The translations under genes were made by a program, and so were the position numbers. The notes beneath the pieces are model-generated. The model did not search any database, was not told the DNA's origin, and saw only the letters and a program-made list of their open reading frames with translations. Shown here in pieces: positions 1-9,766 of a stretch of DNA of 64,000 nucleotides. The stretch comes from Thermocaproicibacter sp041859875. Lineage in GTDB: Bacteria > Bacillota > Clostridia > Oscillospirales > Acutalibacteraceae. The stretch spans positions 1 through 64,000 of the forward strand of contig JBFLFY010000011.1 in assembly GCA_041859875.1 (NCBI GenBank), read 5' to 3'. How positions within the stretch are numbered: the stretch's first letter is position 1; each line of letters starts with the position of its first letter.

Positions 1-244
1 CGATGGTCACTTTATAGTCGGAGCCCATCCTGCGCTTGATGGAAGAAATCGTGCGGTCCGGGTTCGTGATGGCCTGCCGCTTTGCGACCTGGCCGACCAT
101 GCGCTCGCCGGTCTTGGAAAATGCAACAACAGACGGCGTTGTGCGTGCGCCTTCCGAGTTCGGAATAACAACAGGCTTGCCGCCTTCAATAACCGCTACA
201 CAGGAGTTTGTTGTACCAAGGTCAATACCGATTGTCTTTGACAT
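1..244 (-). CDS. dnaK: Chaperone DnaK (Hsp70), N-terminal part
   Basis: This is the first 81 residues of DnaK, the ATP-dependent Hsp70 chaperone; the gene runs off the left edge of the window. The protein opens with the nucleotide-binding signature GIDLGTTNSCVAV at about residues 6-18, followed by the typical GERMVGQVAKRQA stretch. The ATG at 244 is preceded by a GGAGG site. It lies 92 bp downstream of grpE and behind hrcA and CIRCE, the standard Firmicutes heat-shock operon, so HrcA repression is expected. Identification is firm; only the 3' part is missing. Confidence 0.97.
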   Translation of the reverse strand, partial: MSKTIGIDLGTTNSCVAVIEGGKPVVIPNSEGARTTPSVVAFSKTGERMVGQVAKRQAITNPDRTISSIKRRMGSDYKVTI

Positions 245-336
245 ATTTACTGCCTCCAATAATTCTCGAAGTTTATTTTTAAAGATAATGTATGAAAACG
301 GACCCGCAAAACGGGTTGCCGCCAGTTTGTGGGGTT

Positions 337-987
337 TTAGTTTGCGACCTGCACCATGGCGTGCCGTACGACTTTACCGTCTATGGTGTAGCCTTTTTGG
401 AAGACTTTCGCAATGACGTTTTCGCCAAGAGACTTGTCATCGATGTGGGAAACGGCACTGTGCAGGGTTGGGTCAAAAGGCTCGCCTTCCTTGCCCATCT
501 CCGCCACATTCAGCTTTTTCAGCGCTGCCTGCATCTGTTTCTGCGTCATCTCAACACCTTTGCGCAGGTCATCGGCGGAGCAGTCTTTCTGCTCCAGCGC
601 ACGCTCCAGGTTATCTGCCACGCTCAGTATTTCTTTTACGGCATCCGCCGTAGCGTCGGCGTAAAGCGCCTGTTTTTCGCGCTCGGTGCGTTTGCGGAAG
701 TTATCGTACTCGGCGGCTGTGCGCAGAAACGCGTCTTTTTGCTGTGCGAGGGCATCTGTGGTTTCTTTCAGCTTCTTTTTTGTTTCTTCCAGTTCTTTGC
801 TCATTTTCTCGGAAGATTCCTTTGCTTCGGCCTGCACCTTTGCTTCCGGGTTGGCGGCTTTCTCTCCGGCTTCGGTTTTTCCTTCAGCATTTGCTTCGGT
901 TTTTGCTGCAGATGCAGCTTCCGCCTGGGATGGCTGCTGTTTGGGGTTCTTTTCTTTTCTGCCGGTTTTCTCTTTTTCTTGCTTCAA
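337..987 (-). CDS. grpE: Nucleotide exchange factor GrpE
   Basis: GrpE (216 aa) drives ADP release from DnaK. The N-terminal ~75 residues are a low-complexity Lys/Glu/Ala-rich extension. They are followed by a long heptad-rich helix (about 60-110) that forms the GrpE dimer stalk. The C-terminal beta head carries the family signature from about residue 170: an FDPTLHSAV segment and QKGYTIDGKVVRHAMVQVA at the end. The unusual part is the long charged N-terminus, longer than in E. coli GrpE. It lies 16 bp downstream of hrcA and upstream of dnaK, so the three are almost certainly co-transcribed from the CIRCE promoter. Confidence 0.96.
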   Translation of the reverse strand: MKQEKEKTGRKEKNPKQQPSQAEAASAAKTEANAEGKTEAGEKAANPEAKVQAEAKESSEKMSKELEETKKKLKETTDALAQQKDAFLRTAAEYDNFRKRTEREKQALYADATADAVKEILSVADNLERALEQKDCSADDLRKGVEMTQKQMQAALKKLNVAEMGKEGEPFDPTLHSAVSHIDDKSLGENVIAKVFQKGYTIDGKVVRHAMVQVAN

Positions 988-1003
988 GGGAAATCCCCCT
1001 TTC

Positions 1004-2035
1004 TTATTCTAAATCCATCAGCTCCGTCAGCATCCGGCCGACGGAGTCGGAAAGGTACTCCATATTTGAAATGATTTTGCTATAATCCATGCGCATCGGG
1101 CCAACCACGGCAATCGCGCCCGCGTCTTTTCCGCCAACCGCATACCGTGAAACTATCACGCTGGAATCCACCAGTTCCGGCCGTCCGCTTTCCCGCCCGA
1201 TAAAAACCTGCAGCGCGCTTCCGCGCCTGGAAAGGAGACTGACCAGTTCCGCCGGGCAGGAAAGGAAATCGATAATGCGCCGAATTTCTTCCTGCCCAAA
1301 CTCTGGGTAACACAGCAGGTTTACTTCCCCGTTCAGGCACACTTCCGAGTGAATGGATTCGCGCGCCGTATCGGCAACCGCCATCAGCGTGGAACTCATC
1401 ATCATGGCCATGTCGCCCAGCGAAGCCGCCAGGGTCTGCATATACGCCGGTGTAACAGCCGTAACGGGAACCCCCGCCAGCTTTTCATTCAGCAGGCGGA
1501 AAAACACCCGCAGAATCTCCGGCGTTAAGTCGAAGTCGCAGTGGAACACGCGGCTTTTCATAGTGCCTGCGGAAGTCATTAGTATGACCATTGCTGTGCG
1601 GCGGCTAGTCTGCACCAGCTGCACCGCACGGATAACACCGCCTTCACCGCTCGGCGTAGTGGAAACCGCCGCGTACTTTGTCATGGAGGCAAGCACTTTG
1701 GCGACACCATCCAGCAGCTTTTCGGGGTCATACGCCGCGGGAAGAATCATGCTGTCGAGGTACTGGCGCTCCGTGCGCGAAATTGGACGGCGCTTCATCA
1801 GGGAATCGATGTAAACACGGTAGCCTTTCTGTGAAGGCACACGCCCCGCCGACGTATGGGGCTGTACTAAAAGCCCCATGCGGCTCAGCTCGCTCATTTC
1901 GTTGCGCACGGTAGCGGAGGAAACACGGAAGTCGAGGCTGTCGCAGAGCGTTTTTGAGCCAACCGGCTCGCCAACGGCAATGTAAGACTCCACGACCGCC
2001 GCAAGGATTTTTCTTTGGCGTTCACTCAGCTCCAA
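1004..2035 (-). CDS. hrcA: Heat-inducible transcription repressor HrcA
   Basis: HrcA (343 aa) is the GroE-modulated repressor that binds CIRCE. The winged-helix N-terminus includes SSATVRNEMSELSRMG (about 38-54) and HTSAGRVPSQKGYRVYID, which is the standard HrcA recognition/wing segment. The C-terminal part contains the family's GAF-like dimerisation region ending in the typical SVGRMLTELM helix. It is the first gene of the hrcA-grpE-dnaK operon and is autoregulated: a perfect CIRCE element lies between its promoter and its start codon. Length is normal for the family. Confidence 0.97.
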   Translation of the reverse strand: MELSERQRKILAAVVESYIAVGEPVGSKTLCDSLDFRVSSATVRNEMSELSRMGLLVQPHTSAGRVPSQKGYRVYIDSLMKRRPISRTERQYLDSMILPAAYDPEKLLDGVAKVLASMTKYAAVSTTPSGEGGVIRAVQLVQTSRRTAMVILMTSAGTMKSRVFHCDFDLTPEILRVFFRLLNEKLAGVPVTAVTPAYMQTLAASLGDMAMMMSSTLMAVADTARESIHSEVCLNGEVNLLCYPEFGQEEIRRIIDFLSCPAELVSLLSRRGSALQVFIGRESGRPELVDSSVIVSRYAVGGKDAGAIAVVGPMRMDYSKIISNMEYLSDSVGRMLTELMDLE

Positions 2036-2062
2036 CCTGTTTCCCTTCTATCCTTTTTCGGA

Positions 2063-2089
2063 TTAGCACTCTTAGCTTTCGAGTGCTAA
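2063..2089 (-). promoter_or_regulatory. CIRCE operator (HrcA binding site)
   Basis: This is a perfect CIRCE inverted repeat: TTAGCACTC, a 9-nt spacer, GAGTGCTAA. It lies about 28 bp upstream of the hrcA start and just downstream of the presumed -10, so it would be in the leader DNA/RNA of the heat-shock operon. HrcA is encoded by the first gene of the same operon. Confidence 0.96.
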
Positions 2090-2100
2090 CTCTATTTATA

Positions 2101-2129
2101 AGAGTATCATTACTTTGCCCTGTTGTCAA
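2101..2129 (-). promoter_or_regulatory. Probable sigma-A promoter of hrcA-grpE-dnaK
   Basis: On the minus strand a perfect -35 TTGACA (2129-2124) is followed after 17 nt by a weak -10-like TACTCT (2106-2101). It is placed directly upstream of CIRCE. The -35 is convincing; the -10 assignment is less certain because it matches TATAAT at only three positions. Confidence 0.6.
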
Positions 2130-2187
2130 TATCTTATTTGTAAACTAATTATTAACCTATGGCCCGTATGCAGTGGGAAGCACCGGG

Positions 2188-3316
2188 CTATTTCGCAAAA
2201 AGGATTTCTCCCGTTAAGTAATCGGAAAGTAAAAAGCCATGCGGCGTAAAATGGAAGCCGTTTTCAGTGCAGACCGTCAGCCCACGCGGTTCGTACAGCT
2301 GAGCAGCCTTTTTCAGCCTTGCCGGAACCGGGAAGCCGAAGCGCTCACAGCAGGCTTCATCCGTTAAGCCCTCGGCAAGGCGCAGGCGCAGCATGGCAAA
2401 TTCATCAAAATCGCCGCCCGCACCGTCCTGCACTGGTTCGTCGCCGCGCAGAAAGCCCTGCAGGCTGCGTTCCCAGTGAAAGCGTTTCCCGCTCAGATAG
2501 GAATGTGCCGAAGGGCCAAGGCCAAGGTACTCTTCTCCATTCCAGTATTTTAGGTTGTGCCGGCTTTCCCGGCCCGGCTTCGCAAAATTGGAGATTTCAT
2601 ACTGCCTGAAGCCGCGCTTTTCCAGTTCGCCGCAGGCAAAAAGATACAGCGCGGCGGTTTCGTCCTCACTTGGCAGATGAAGCTCCGCGCGGTTTTTCCA
2701 GTAGACCGTACGCGGTTCCAATGTAAGCAGATAGGCCGAAAGGTGCGGAACATCAAGTCGGGTGCAGAAATTGATGGAGTGCAGCAGGCTTTTTTCCGTC
2801 TGTCCCTGCACTGCCAGCATCAGGTCGAGCGAAATATTCTCAATTCCCGCCCTGCGCGCATCTTCCACCGCACGGGCTGCGTCTTCCGCCGTATGCTTCC
2901 GCCCCAGCAGGCGAAGTTCCTCTTCCTCTGCGGACTGCAGGCCAAAGGAAACACGGTTCACGCCCGCCGCGGCAATTTCACGGAAAAATGCGGAGAGGCC
3001 GCCGCCGGGGTTCGCTTCCACGGTAATTTCCGCGTTTTCCAGACCGAACGCCTTCCGTGCTGCTTCCGTAATCTGCGCAATGCGTTCCCCACCCAGCAGG
3101 CTTGGTGTTCCCCCTCCAAAATAGAGCGTGTCCGCTTTGCGGCCGATGCGCTCCGATTCGGAATATATTTTACTTATAATACATTTTGTATATTCATCCA
3201 TCGTGCTTTCTGTGGCACACATGGAGAAAAAGTCACAGTACGGGCATTTGCTGCTGCAAAAAGGGACATGAATATACATGCCAATAGGCGCGGCCGTTTT
3301 TTCTTCCATACAGGCC

Positions 3317-3324
<8 letters not shown>
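2188..3324 (-). CDS. hemW: Radical SAM heme chaperone HemW
   Basis: HemW-type protein (378 aa) of the HemN-like radical SAM family; known relatives deliver heme rather than oxidise coproporphyrinogen. The [4Fe-4S]/SAM motif is C23-x3-C27-x2-C30 followed by DF, so the fourth cysteine typical of true HemN (CxxxCxxCxC) is absent. GGGTPS at 70-75 is the SAM-binding glycine motif, and the C-terminal half has the HemW-characteristic HNLKYWNG segment. Its ATG overlaps the lepA stop region by 8 bp (ATGAGTAA), implying translational coupling. Order lepA-hemW-hrcA matches B. subtilis. Older databases call this family 'oxygen-independent coproporphyrinogen oxidase'. Confidence 0.93.
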
Positions 3325-5125
<1,801 letters not shown>

Positions 5126-5287
5126 AAATAAACACCTGCTTTCGGCCTTTTGAAAAAGGCCCTTTCAAATGAAGCTTAAAACAAACTGAACTGTAAAAAT
5201 TTTTGCAGGCTTTCTGCCTTCGCCTGCTTAAGAAAAAAGCCGCAGTCCTTCTTCAGGTTTTCTGCGGCAGTTTTGCGAGCCTTGGAA

Positions 5288-5590
5288 TTACAGCTGTACG
5301 GCATATTTGTGCGGGTTGTCCGGGTCATAATAAACAGTTAGATTATCGTTTACCTCCGGGCTTACCTCCGCTGCACCAAGATACCGCCTGCCGAAATATT
5401 TTTTGCCCTGTACGCAGTAGCAGAATGAAACTACATGCGGATGGGCGCTTTCCGCATTATTCACACGAAGCGGGGTTTTGTTTACTGTGAGCCACCACCC
5501 TGTTTTCACAGAAGTGACCTTCCCCGTCGTTTTTCTGCCCTTCGCAAAGATATTCTCCGTGCTGAAGCCGAACATTCCTGCAGTTCCCAT
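5288..5590 (-). CDS. Small hypothetical protein (possible DUF3592-like)
   Basis: A 100-aa protein of unknown function. A good ribosome-binding site (GAAGGAG, 7 nt before ATG) supports translation. The sequence has no clear membrane segment. Its C-terminus has VYYDPDNPHKYAV, which resembles the YYDPxNP ending seen in DUF3592-type small beta-rich domains; that similarity is from memory and would need a profile search. It lies in the gap between lepA and spoIIP where B. subtilis has yqxA. Together with the next two genes it replaces that gene here. Confidence 0.6.
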   Translation of the reverse strand: MGTAGMFGFSTENIFAKGRKTTGKVTSVKTGWWLTVNKTPLRVNNAESAHPHVVSFCYCVQGKKYFGRRYLGAAEVSPEVNDNLTVYYDPDNPHKYAVQL

Positions 5591-5635
5591 AAATGCTCCT
5601 TCAAGAAAAGCAATAAAAGCTTTACAGGTTTCCAG

Positions 5636-6262
5636 TCAGTAGCGTTTGAGGCCGCGGTAATATTTATCGTTTAAAAGGCGCTTTCCGTTTTTCTTCTTGG
5701 TACGGTGGTAACGGCTGCGGCCCGGCCTGTGCGGCGGACGCCGATTGCTCAGAATCACAATCAGGATAACCAAGATGCCAAGGCCAATGCACACCCATGC
5801 CAGGATGCCGATTTTGTTCAGCTGGTGCGAATAGGAATTGTCCGCTACAGACGCCAAAGGGTCCGCTTCAGAAACGCTGTCGACTCCCGGCAAAGAAATT
5901 ACGCTGGACTCCGACGAAGCGGCAGAAGAAGAGCTTGCCACGCTGCTGGGAGAAAAGTCATCCGTAACTGTAGTGACCGTCCTGCGGCTTTGGTAGGAGC
6001 TGGCCGGTGCGGAAGACGCCGGCTTAGGAGATGGAGGAGGGGCCGGCTTTGAAGAAGCAGCGGTCGGTTTTGAAGAAGATGGTTTTGAAGAAGCGGCAGC
6101 AGAAGAACTACCCGATTTGGAAGAAGCCGAAGGATCTTTAGACGAAGAAGTTGGGACTGGTGCAGTTCCTTCCGCAAAAGCATCAATCGGTCTGCTGGGT
6201 AAAAAAAGAAACAGAAAAAGAGCCACAAAAAAGGTGCACAGCAGTTTTTTCCGTTTGTTCAT
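5636..6262 (-). CDS. Secreted/anchored Ser-Ala-Pro-rich protein, function unknown
   Basis: About 208 aa. An N-terminal signal segment (KRKKLLCTFFVALFLFLFLPS) is followed by roughly 90 residues of low-complexity Ser/Lys/Pro/Ala sequence (repeated SSKP and SSAAASS units), then a ~22-residue hydrophobic helix (GILAWVCIGLGILVILIVIL) and a very basic Arg/Lys tail. This looks like a short surface-exposed linker tethered by one C-terminal membrane span with a cytosolic basic tail. Two adjacent ATGs follow GGAGG; the second (6262) has better spacing. It lies beside spoIIP and gpr, so a spore-envelope role is possible but nothing in the sequence proves it. Confidence 0.7.
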   Translation of the reverse strand: MNKRKKLLCTFFVALFLFLFLPSRPIDAFAEGTAPVPTSSSKDPSASSKSGSSSAAASSKPSSSKPTAASSKPAPPPSPKPASSAPASSYQSRRTVTTVTDDFSPSSVASSSSAASSESSVISLPGVDSVSEADPLASVADNSYSHQLNKIGILAWVCIGLGILVILIVILSNRRPPHRPGRSRYHRTKKKNGKRLLNDKYYRGLKRY

Positions 6263-6326
6263 CATAATCCTCCGTTAGATAGCCGGCCTGACCTGGTAAA
6301 ATTCATACCAATCCATTCTCATACTG

Positions 6327-6608
6327 CTATCTCGGCATATCAGCCGTAAATCCGGCAGAAAGCGGCAGCAAACCGCCGGATTGTGTAATTTCGTTTTCTT
6401 TCAGAGTAATTATATCAATATTCAGCTTCCAATGCAAGGTAAAGTCCGGATTTTTGCCCGTCATTTCATAAAGGAAAGTCTTATTGTCGCCAAACCCAAT
6501 CCTTCGGCACTGAAAGTCCACAACCGCCAGCCCCCACAGCAGGAACAGAAGCAGCAGCGTACAGAAGAACGAAGTAAAGAAAGCACGGTGGTTCCGCTTG
6601 TTTTTCAT
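6327..6608 (-). CDS. Small single-pass membrane protein, function unknown
   Basis: A 93-aa protein with a basic N-terminus (KNKRNHR), one hydrophobic segment at about residues 9-31 (FFTSFFCTLLLLFLLWGLAVV), and a ~60-residue extracytoplasmic tail with no recognised domain. It lies 30 bp downstream of spoIIP on the same strand, in the position held by yqxA in B. subtilis, but I see no sequence likeness to YqxA. The ribosome-binding site is poor. Probably co-expressed with spoIIP during sporulation, by position only. Confidence 0.6.
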   Translation of the reverse strand: MKNKRNHRAFFTSFFCTLLLLFLLWGLAVVDFQCRRIGFGDNKTFLYEMTGKNPDFTLHWKLNIDIITLKENEITQSGGLLPLSAGFTADMPR

Positions 6609-6638
6609 CCGTTCATTGCACTTCCTTTTCCGGGCAGT

Positions 6639-7721
6639 TCAGGAACTGCCCAGTACCTGCGCCAGCGCCTGGCCTAAAAGGCTGCCGGTATATTTTGATT
6701 CATCCAGAGTATTGGCATCTGTACCGATTTCAATCAGCAGGGAACCTTTTGTCATGTCTTCGTTGTAACGGCGCGCGCAAAAGTCGAGCGGACGCGCAAG
6801 GCCCGGGTAGTCCGTGCTCAGCGCATTCTGCAGGCGCAGCGCAAGCCGCAGGTTACACTCCCAGTTTGGGAAGCCAAGGGTTCCGTCGTCGTCGCATCCG
6901 GCAAGCACCATCATCTGCGCCGCCTTTTTCCCGCCGACGAGCACCGTGGATTTCAGGCATGTGCCGTCGTCGCGGTGCATGGCGTCACGGTGAATATCCA
7001 GCGTAACGCGGATGCTCGGATATTTTTTCAAATCCTTCTGCATAGTCGCTTTTGAGCGGTCGTAAGAGCCGTCGTAAGCCGGGTAGTCGTGGTAAGTAGT
7101 GTCGTGAAGTACGCCGATACCGGCTGCCTGCAGCTGCTGCGCAATACAGTCACCGACGGCGCAGACGCTTCGGCTGCGGTCGGTTGAGCGCTCCGAGTTA
7201 TCGTAAGACTCCGTAGTATGCGTATGGTAAATCAGCACCTGCGGCGCCGTGGTGCCTTTCTGTATCTGCACGGCGGGAGGCTTTTGAAGCTCCTGCAAAA
7301 AGTTGATGGATTTATGGCGGTCGGTAGAGTTTTTAATCCACATACTTCCTACCTGCGTGCCGCTGTTGCCGATGCTCAGTTCCAGCACTTTGCCGATTGT
7401 TTTAGGCGCGATGGAAGCAGTGGGAAGCTTTCCGGAAGGAGCTGGAGGCAGTGAACTGGTACTGGCTGCTCCGCTTGAGGAAGACGGAAGCGTAACTTCC
7501 GCCGTGGAAGAGGAGCGTGCCGGGCCGGAAGAGACGGTGTCGTCTTCTTCTTCGATGCTTTTAAAGCCATTGATATTCCCGGCCGGTAAGATAAACCCCG
7601 CCGCCGCCGCCGCCGCTTTCTGCCCCGTTCCCGCCGGCACACGCACCGCCACGCAGAGTACCCCCACGCCCGTCAGCAGTGCAGAAGCCACGGCAGCCGC
7701 ACTCTGTGCCCATCGTTTCAT
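6639..7721 (-). CDS. spoIIP: Stage II sporulation protein P (SpoIIP amidase)
   Basis: SpoIIP is the cell-wall amidase of the SpoIID-SpoIIM-SpoIIP engulfment complex. I use the ATG at 7721 (360 aa): it has a GGGG-type ribosome-binding site and gives a proper signal-anchor (MKRWAQSAAAVASALLTGVG). An upstream in-frame ATG at 7877 would add 52 unlikely residues. After a Ser/Pro-rich linker the catalytic domain has the metal-binding motifs IYHTHTTES (about 164-172) and LDIHRDAM (about 241-248). Gene order gpr-spoIIP is as in B. subtilis, where gpr is made in the forespore. The 370-bp gap to gpr is filled by degenerate tandem repeats. Confidence 0.93.
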   Translation of the reverse strand: MKRWAQSAAAVASALLTGVGVLCVAVRVPAGTGQKAAAAAAGFILPAGNINGFKSIEEEDDTVSSGPARSSSTAEVTLPSSSSGAASTSSLPPAPSGKLPTASIAPKTIGKVLELSIGNSGTQVGSMWIKNSTDRHKSINFLQELQKPPAVQIQKGTTAPQVLIYHTHTTESYDNSERSTDRSRSVCAVGDCIAQQLQAAGIGVLHDTTYHDYPAYDGSYDRSKATMQKDLKKYPSIRVTLDIHRDAMHRDDGTCLKSTVLVGGKKAAQMMVLAGCDDDGTLGFPNWECNLRLALRLQNALSTDYPGLARPLDFCARRYNEDMTKGSLLIEIGTDANTLDESKYTGSLLGQALAQVLGSS

Positions 7722-7800
7722 TTTTCGTCCCCCGTCGCATGGTTGTACAGGTCTTGCCCCGTCTTTTATCTTTATGCTTACCGCCCGTAGCTTAGAAGCA

Positions 7801-8098
7801 AAGCCTATATTGCTCTTTCTTCGGCAAAGTACCGGAAAAGAGCGTCGATTTTTTGCGCAGCTTTTTCTTCCGCACAAAGCTTACCCAAACACAAGGGCTT
7901 ACCAAAAAGCTGTATTTCTTAATAAAGTCCAAGGAAAACAGCGTCGGTTCTTTTTGTGCAGCTTCTTCTTCTGCATAAAATCTTACTCAAACGCAAGGGC
8001 TTCATGAAATGCTGCATCCCTCTTTCTCCGGCAAAGCACGAGAAAAAAGTGTTGGTTCTTTTTGCGCAGCTTTTTCTTCTAAGAAAAAGCTGCTTAAG
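7801..8098. repeat. Three degenerate tandem copies of a ~100-bp repeat
   Basis: Three related units follow each other with a period of about 100 bp. The core reads AGCGTCGATTTTTTGCGCAG at 7841, AGCGTCGGTTCTTTTTGTGC at 7940 and AGTGTTGGTTCTTTTTGCGC at 8048. Each is followed by a GCAGCTTYTTCTTC-type stretch, and the first two by CTTACYCAAACRCAAGGGCTT. The last unit ends in the palindrome AGCTTTTTCTT-CT-AAGAAAAAGCT, which touches the gpr stop codon. The same core recurs at 45.48 kb after secA. No convincing gene lies here. Confidence 0.8.
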
Positions 8099-8894
8099 TC
8101 AGCTGTTCAAAATCCTCAACGGAAAGCGAAGGGTTCAGGGCGCGGTTCAGACCCATTGCAAGCAGGCGCGAACCCCGGCTGATAATCAGGTCAATTTCAC
8201 GCGGCGTAACCATCATAGGTGCAGAAGTTTTCGGGTCGGCACCATCGCCGGCAAGGTCGCGTGCAAAAGTTGCGGCATCCACCACAGTAGGGATGCCCAT
8301 GCTTACGACCGGCACCCCAAGGGTGCTTTCATCAATGCGGGGACGGCTGTTTCCCACACCGGAGCCGGGCGAAACACCGCCGGAGCTAATCTGCACCGTA
8401 CAGCCAAGACGTGACGGGCTGCGTGCCGCAAGCGCATCCACCGTAACCACGGCGGCAGGCTTCGTTTCCGCGGCAATGGCGCGCAGCACCTCAAAGGCCT
8501 CCATGCCTGTGCAGCCAAGCACACCGGGGCTTACAACGGAAACCGGGCGCAGGCCCTCCAGCCCCGTGACGCGCGCAATTTCACCCTTTATGTGGCGCGT
8601 AGCCAAAATATGGTCGGCTGTCAGCGGGCCCAAGGCATCCGGTGTAACCGCACGGTTGCCAAGGCCTGCCGCCAGTACTGCCCCATCTTTCGGAAGCAGC
8701 GGCGTTAGCTCTTCCTCAATCAGCTTTAAAAGGGAATCGTCAGCGTCAATATGGTCGGAAATCGACTTGACTTCCAGCGTAATATAGGTTTTTCCGTCTT
8801 GTTCAATCTGCGTTACTGTGCAGTCATCCACTGTGCGCTGCGACTGCCGCGCCGGTTCCGTTTTTTCCAGCGCCAAGTCTGTGCGAAAATCCAT
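8094..8894 (-). CDS. gpr: Germination protease GPR
   Basis: GPR (266 aa) degrades small acid-soluble spore proteins at germination. Diagnostic segments are RTDLALE (4-10), VTVDALAARSPSRLG (151-164), the PGSGVGN loop (176-182) and MGIPTVVDA (199-207). B. subtilis GPR is made as a zymogen with about 15 residues before RTDLA that are removed by autoprocessing; here only MDF precedes it. The ATG at 8894 has a GGAAGG site, and reading upstream in frame meets TAA before any ATG, GTG or TTG, so the short N-terminus is real. The protein is also shorter than the ~370-aa Bacillus enzyme. It is divergent from rpsT, as in Bacillus. Confidence 0.93.
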   Translation of the reverse strand: MDFRTDLALEKTEPARQSQRTVDDCTVTQIEQDGKTYITLEVKSISDHIDADDSLLKLIEEELTPLLPKDGAVLAAGLGNRAVTPDALGPLTADHILATRHIKGEIARVTGLEGLRPVSVVSPGVLGCTGMEAFEVLRAIAAETKPAAVVTVDALAARSPSRLGCTVQISSGGVSPGSGVGNSRPRIDESTLGVPVVSMGIPTVVDAATFARDLAGDGADPKTSAPMMVTPREIDLIISRGSRLLAMGLNRALNPSLSVEDFEQLT

Positions 8895-8935
8895 ATGATT
8901 CTTCCTTCCCGCGGGCTGTGCCCGTTAGATTTTTC

Positions 8936-8964
8936 TTGCTTTTTCCGTGTACAGATGCTATCAT
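8936..8964 (+). promoter_or_regulatory. Probable rpsT promoter
   Basis: TTGCTT (8936-8941), 17-nt spacer, TATCAT (8959-8964), 31 bp before the rpsT start. The -10 matches five of six consensus positions; the -35 only three. Confidence 0.5.
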
Positions 8965-8995
8965 ATAGTATAAGACTGCCGAAGGAGGTGGAACT

Positions 8996-9256
8996 ATGCC
9001 TAACATCAAATCGGCGAAGAAGCGCGTAAAGGTTACCGCTGTTAAGATGAATATCAACAAGGCCGCCAATACGGAATTGAAAACGGATATCAAAAAAGCC
9101 GTCGCTGCGATTGACGCAGGCGACGCAAAGAAGGCTGAGGCTGTTAAAGCCGCTGTCAAGAGAATTGACCAGGCTGCAGCAGCAGGCCTCCTGCACAAAA
9201 ATAACGCGGCTCACAAGAAGTCCGCGCTGGTTCGCAAACTAAACGCTGCAGGTTAA
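8996..9256 (+). CDS. rpsT: 30S ribosomal protein S20
   Basis: S20 (86 aa), a primary 16S rRNA-binding protein of the small subunit. It has the family start MPNIKSAKKRVK and the Ala/Lys-rich helical-hairpin composition, ending with GLLHKNNAAHKKSALVRKLNA. A strong GAAGGAGG site lies before the ATG, and a clear terminator follows 9 bp after the stop, so it is monocistronic. Divergent orientation from gpr is conserved with Bacillus. Confidence 0.97.
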   Translation: MPNIKSAKKRVKVTAVKMNINKAANTELKTDIKKAVAAIDAGDAKKAEAVKAAVKRIDQAAAAGLLHKNNAAHKKSALVRKLNAAG

Positions 9257-9264
9257 GCTGCGCG

Positions 9265-9297
9265 AAACCCCGCCGTAGTGCGGGGTTTATTTTTTTA
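9265..9297 (+). terminator. rpsT terminator
   Basis: Stem AAACCCCGC (9265-9273) pairs with GCGGGGTTT (9280-9288) around a short loop, followed by a run of T residues. Confidence 0.92.
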
Positions 9298-9320
9298 AGT
9301 TTCCCCCAGGCATTGCAGCG

Positions 9321-9350
9321 TTGACATTTTACTTGGAAATGATTATCATT
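9321..9350 (+). promoter_or_regulatory. Sigma-A promoter overlapped by a Fur-like box
   Basis: A consensus -35 TTGACA (9321-9326) and -10 TATCAT (9344-9349) are separated by exactly 17 nt. The -10 is embedded in a perfect 6-1-6 palindrome, AATGAT-T-ATCATT (9338-9350), which resembles the core of Fur-family operators (NATWATNATTATNATTN type). Repression of the downstream 50-residue gene by Fur or a relative is therefore a reasonable inference. Confidence 0.65.
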
Positions 9351-9403
9351 AAGGTAATCGGAAGCCGAAAAAGACGGGCTTCCTGAAAATGGAGGTGTCC
9401 GAT

Positions 9404-9556
9404 TTGAAAAATTCCGGAAAATTTTCTGTATGGGTCGCTGTGCTTTCCGCCGTCGCCGCACTCATTTCAATCGCGGTAGCCGTCGTGCTGTTTCTGGAGA
9501 AAAAGAAAAAGGACGAAGAAGACCTTGACCACTATTTGGATTGTTCTATTCAATAA
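9404..9556 (+). CDS. Small membrane protein (50 aa), probably metal-regulated
   Basis: A TTG-initiated ORF of 50 codons with a GGAGG site 8 nt upstream. The product has a short N-terminus, one ~22-residue membrane span (WVAVLSAVAALISIAVAVVLF), then a KKKKDEED charged stretch and the end LDHYLDCSIQ. It is too short for ordinary ORF filters but sits perfectly between a consensus promoter carrying a Fur-like palindrome and a strong terminator. That layout argues for a real monocistronic gene. FeoB-associated small membrane proteins have similar size, but I see no cysteine cluster. Function unknown; a role in iron or metal homeostasis is inferred only from the operator. Confidence 0.7.
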   Translation: MKNSGKFSVWVAVLSAVAALISIAVAVVLFLEKKKKDEEDLDHYLDCSIQ

Positions 9557-9559
9557 CTA

Positions 9560-9607
9560 ACAAAAAAACAAAAGCAGGCAGGTGCTGGTCATTCAGCGCC
9601 TGCCTGC
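9560..9607. terminator. Bidirectional terminator
   Basis: A 14-bp stem, GCAGGCAGGTGCTG (9574-9587) with CAGCGCCTGCCTGC (9594-9607), has one G-T pair and a 6-nt loop. On the minus strand it is followed by TTTTGTTTTTTTG, ideal for ending spoVAE; on the plus strand by TTTGCTTT, ending the 50-residue gene. Confidence 0.88.
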
Positions 9608-9766
9608 TTTGCTTTCCAGCGCCTGCGCCATGCCCTGCTTTTGCGCCAGAAAAATTTTGCCGCCTGCCACAGCAGGGTGTACACGATGCTGCCGTTCATC
9701 AAGCGGAAAAACATCCAGGCAATCGAAGCGTATCGGTATCCTTTTTTCGCCTGCTGGAAAAAGCGG

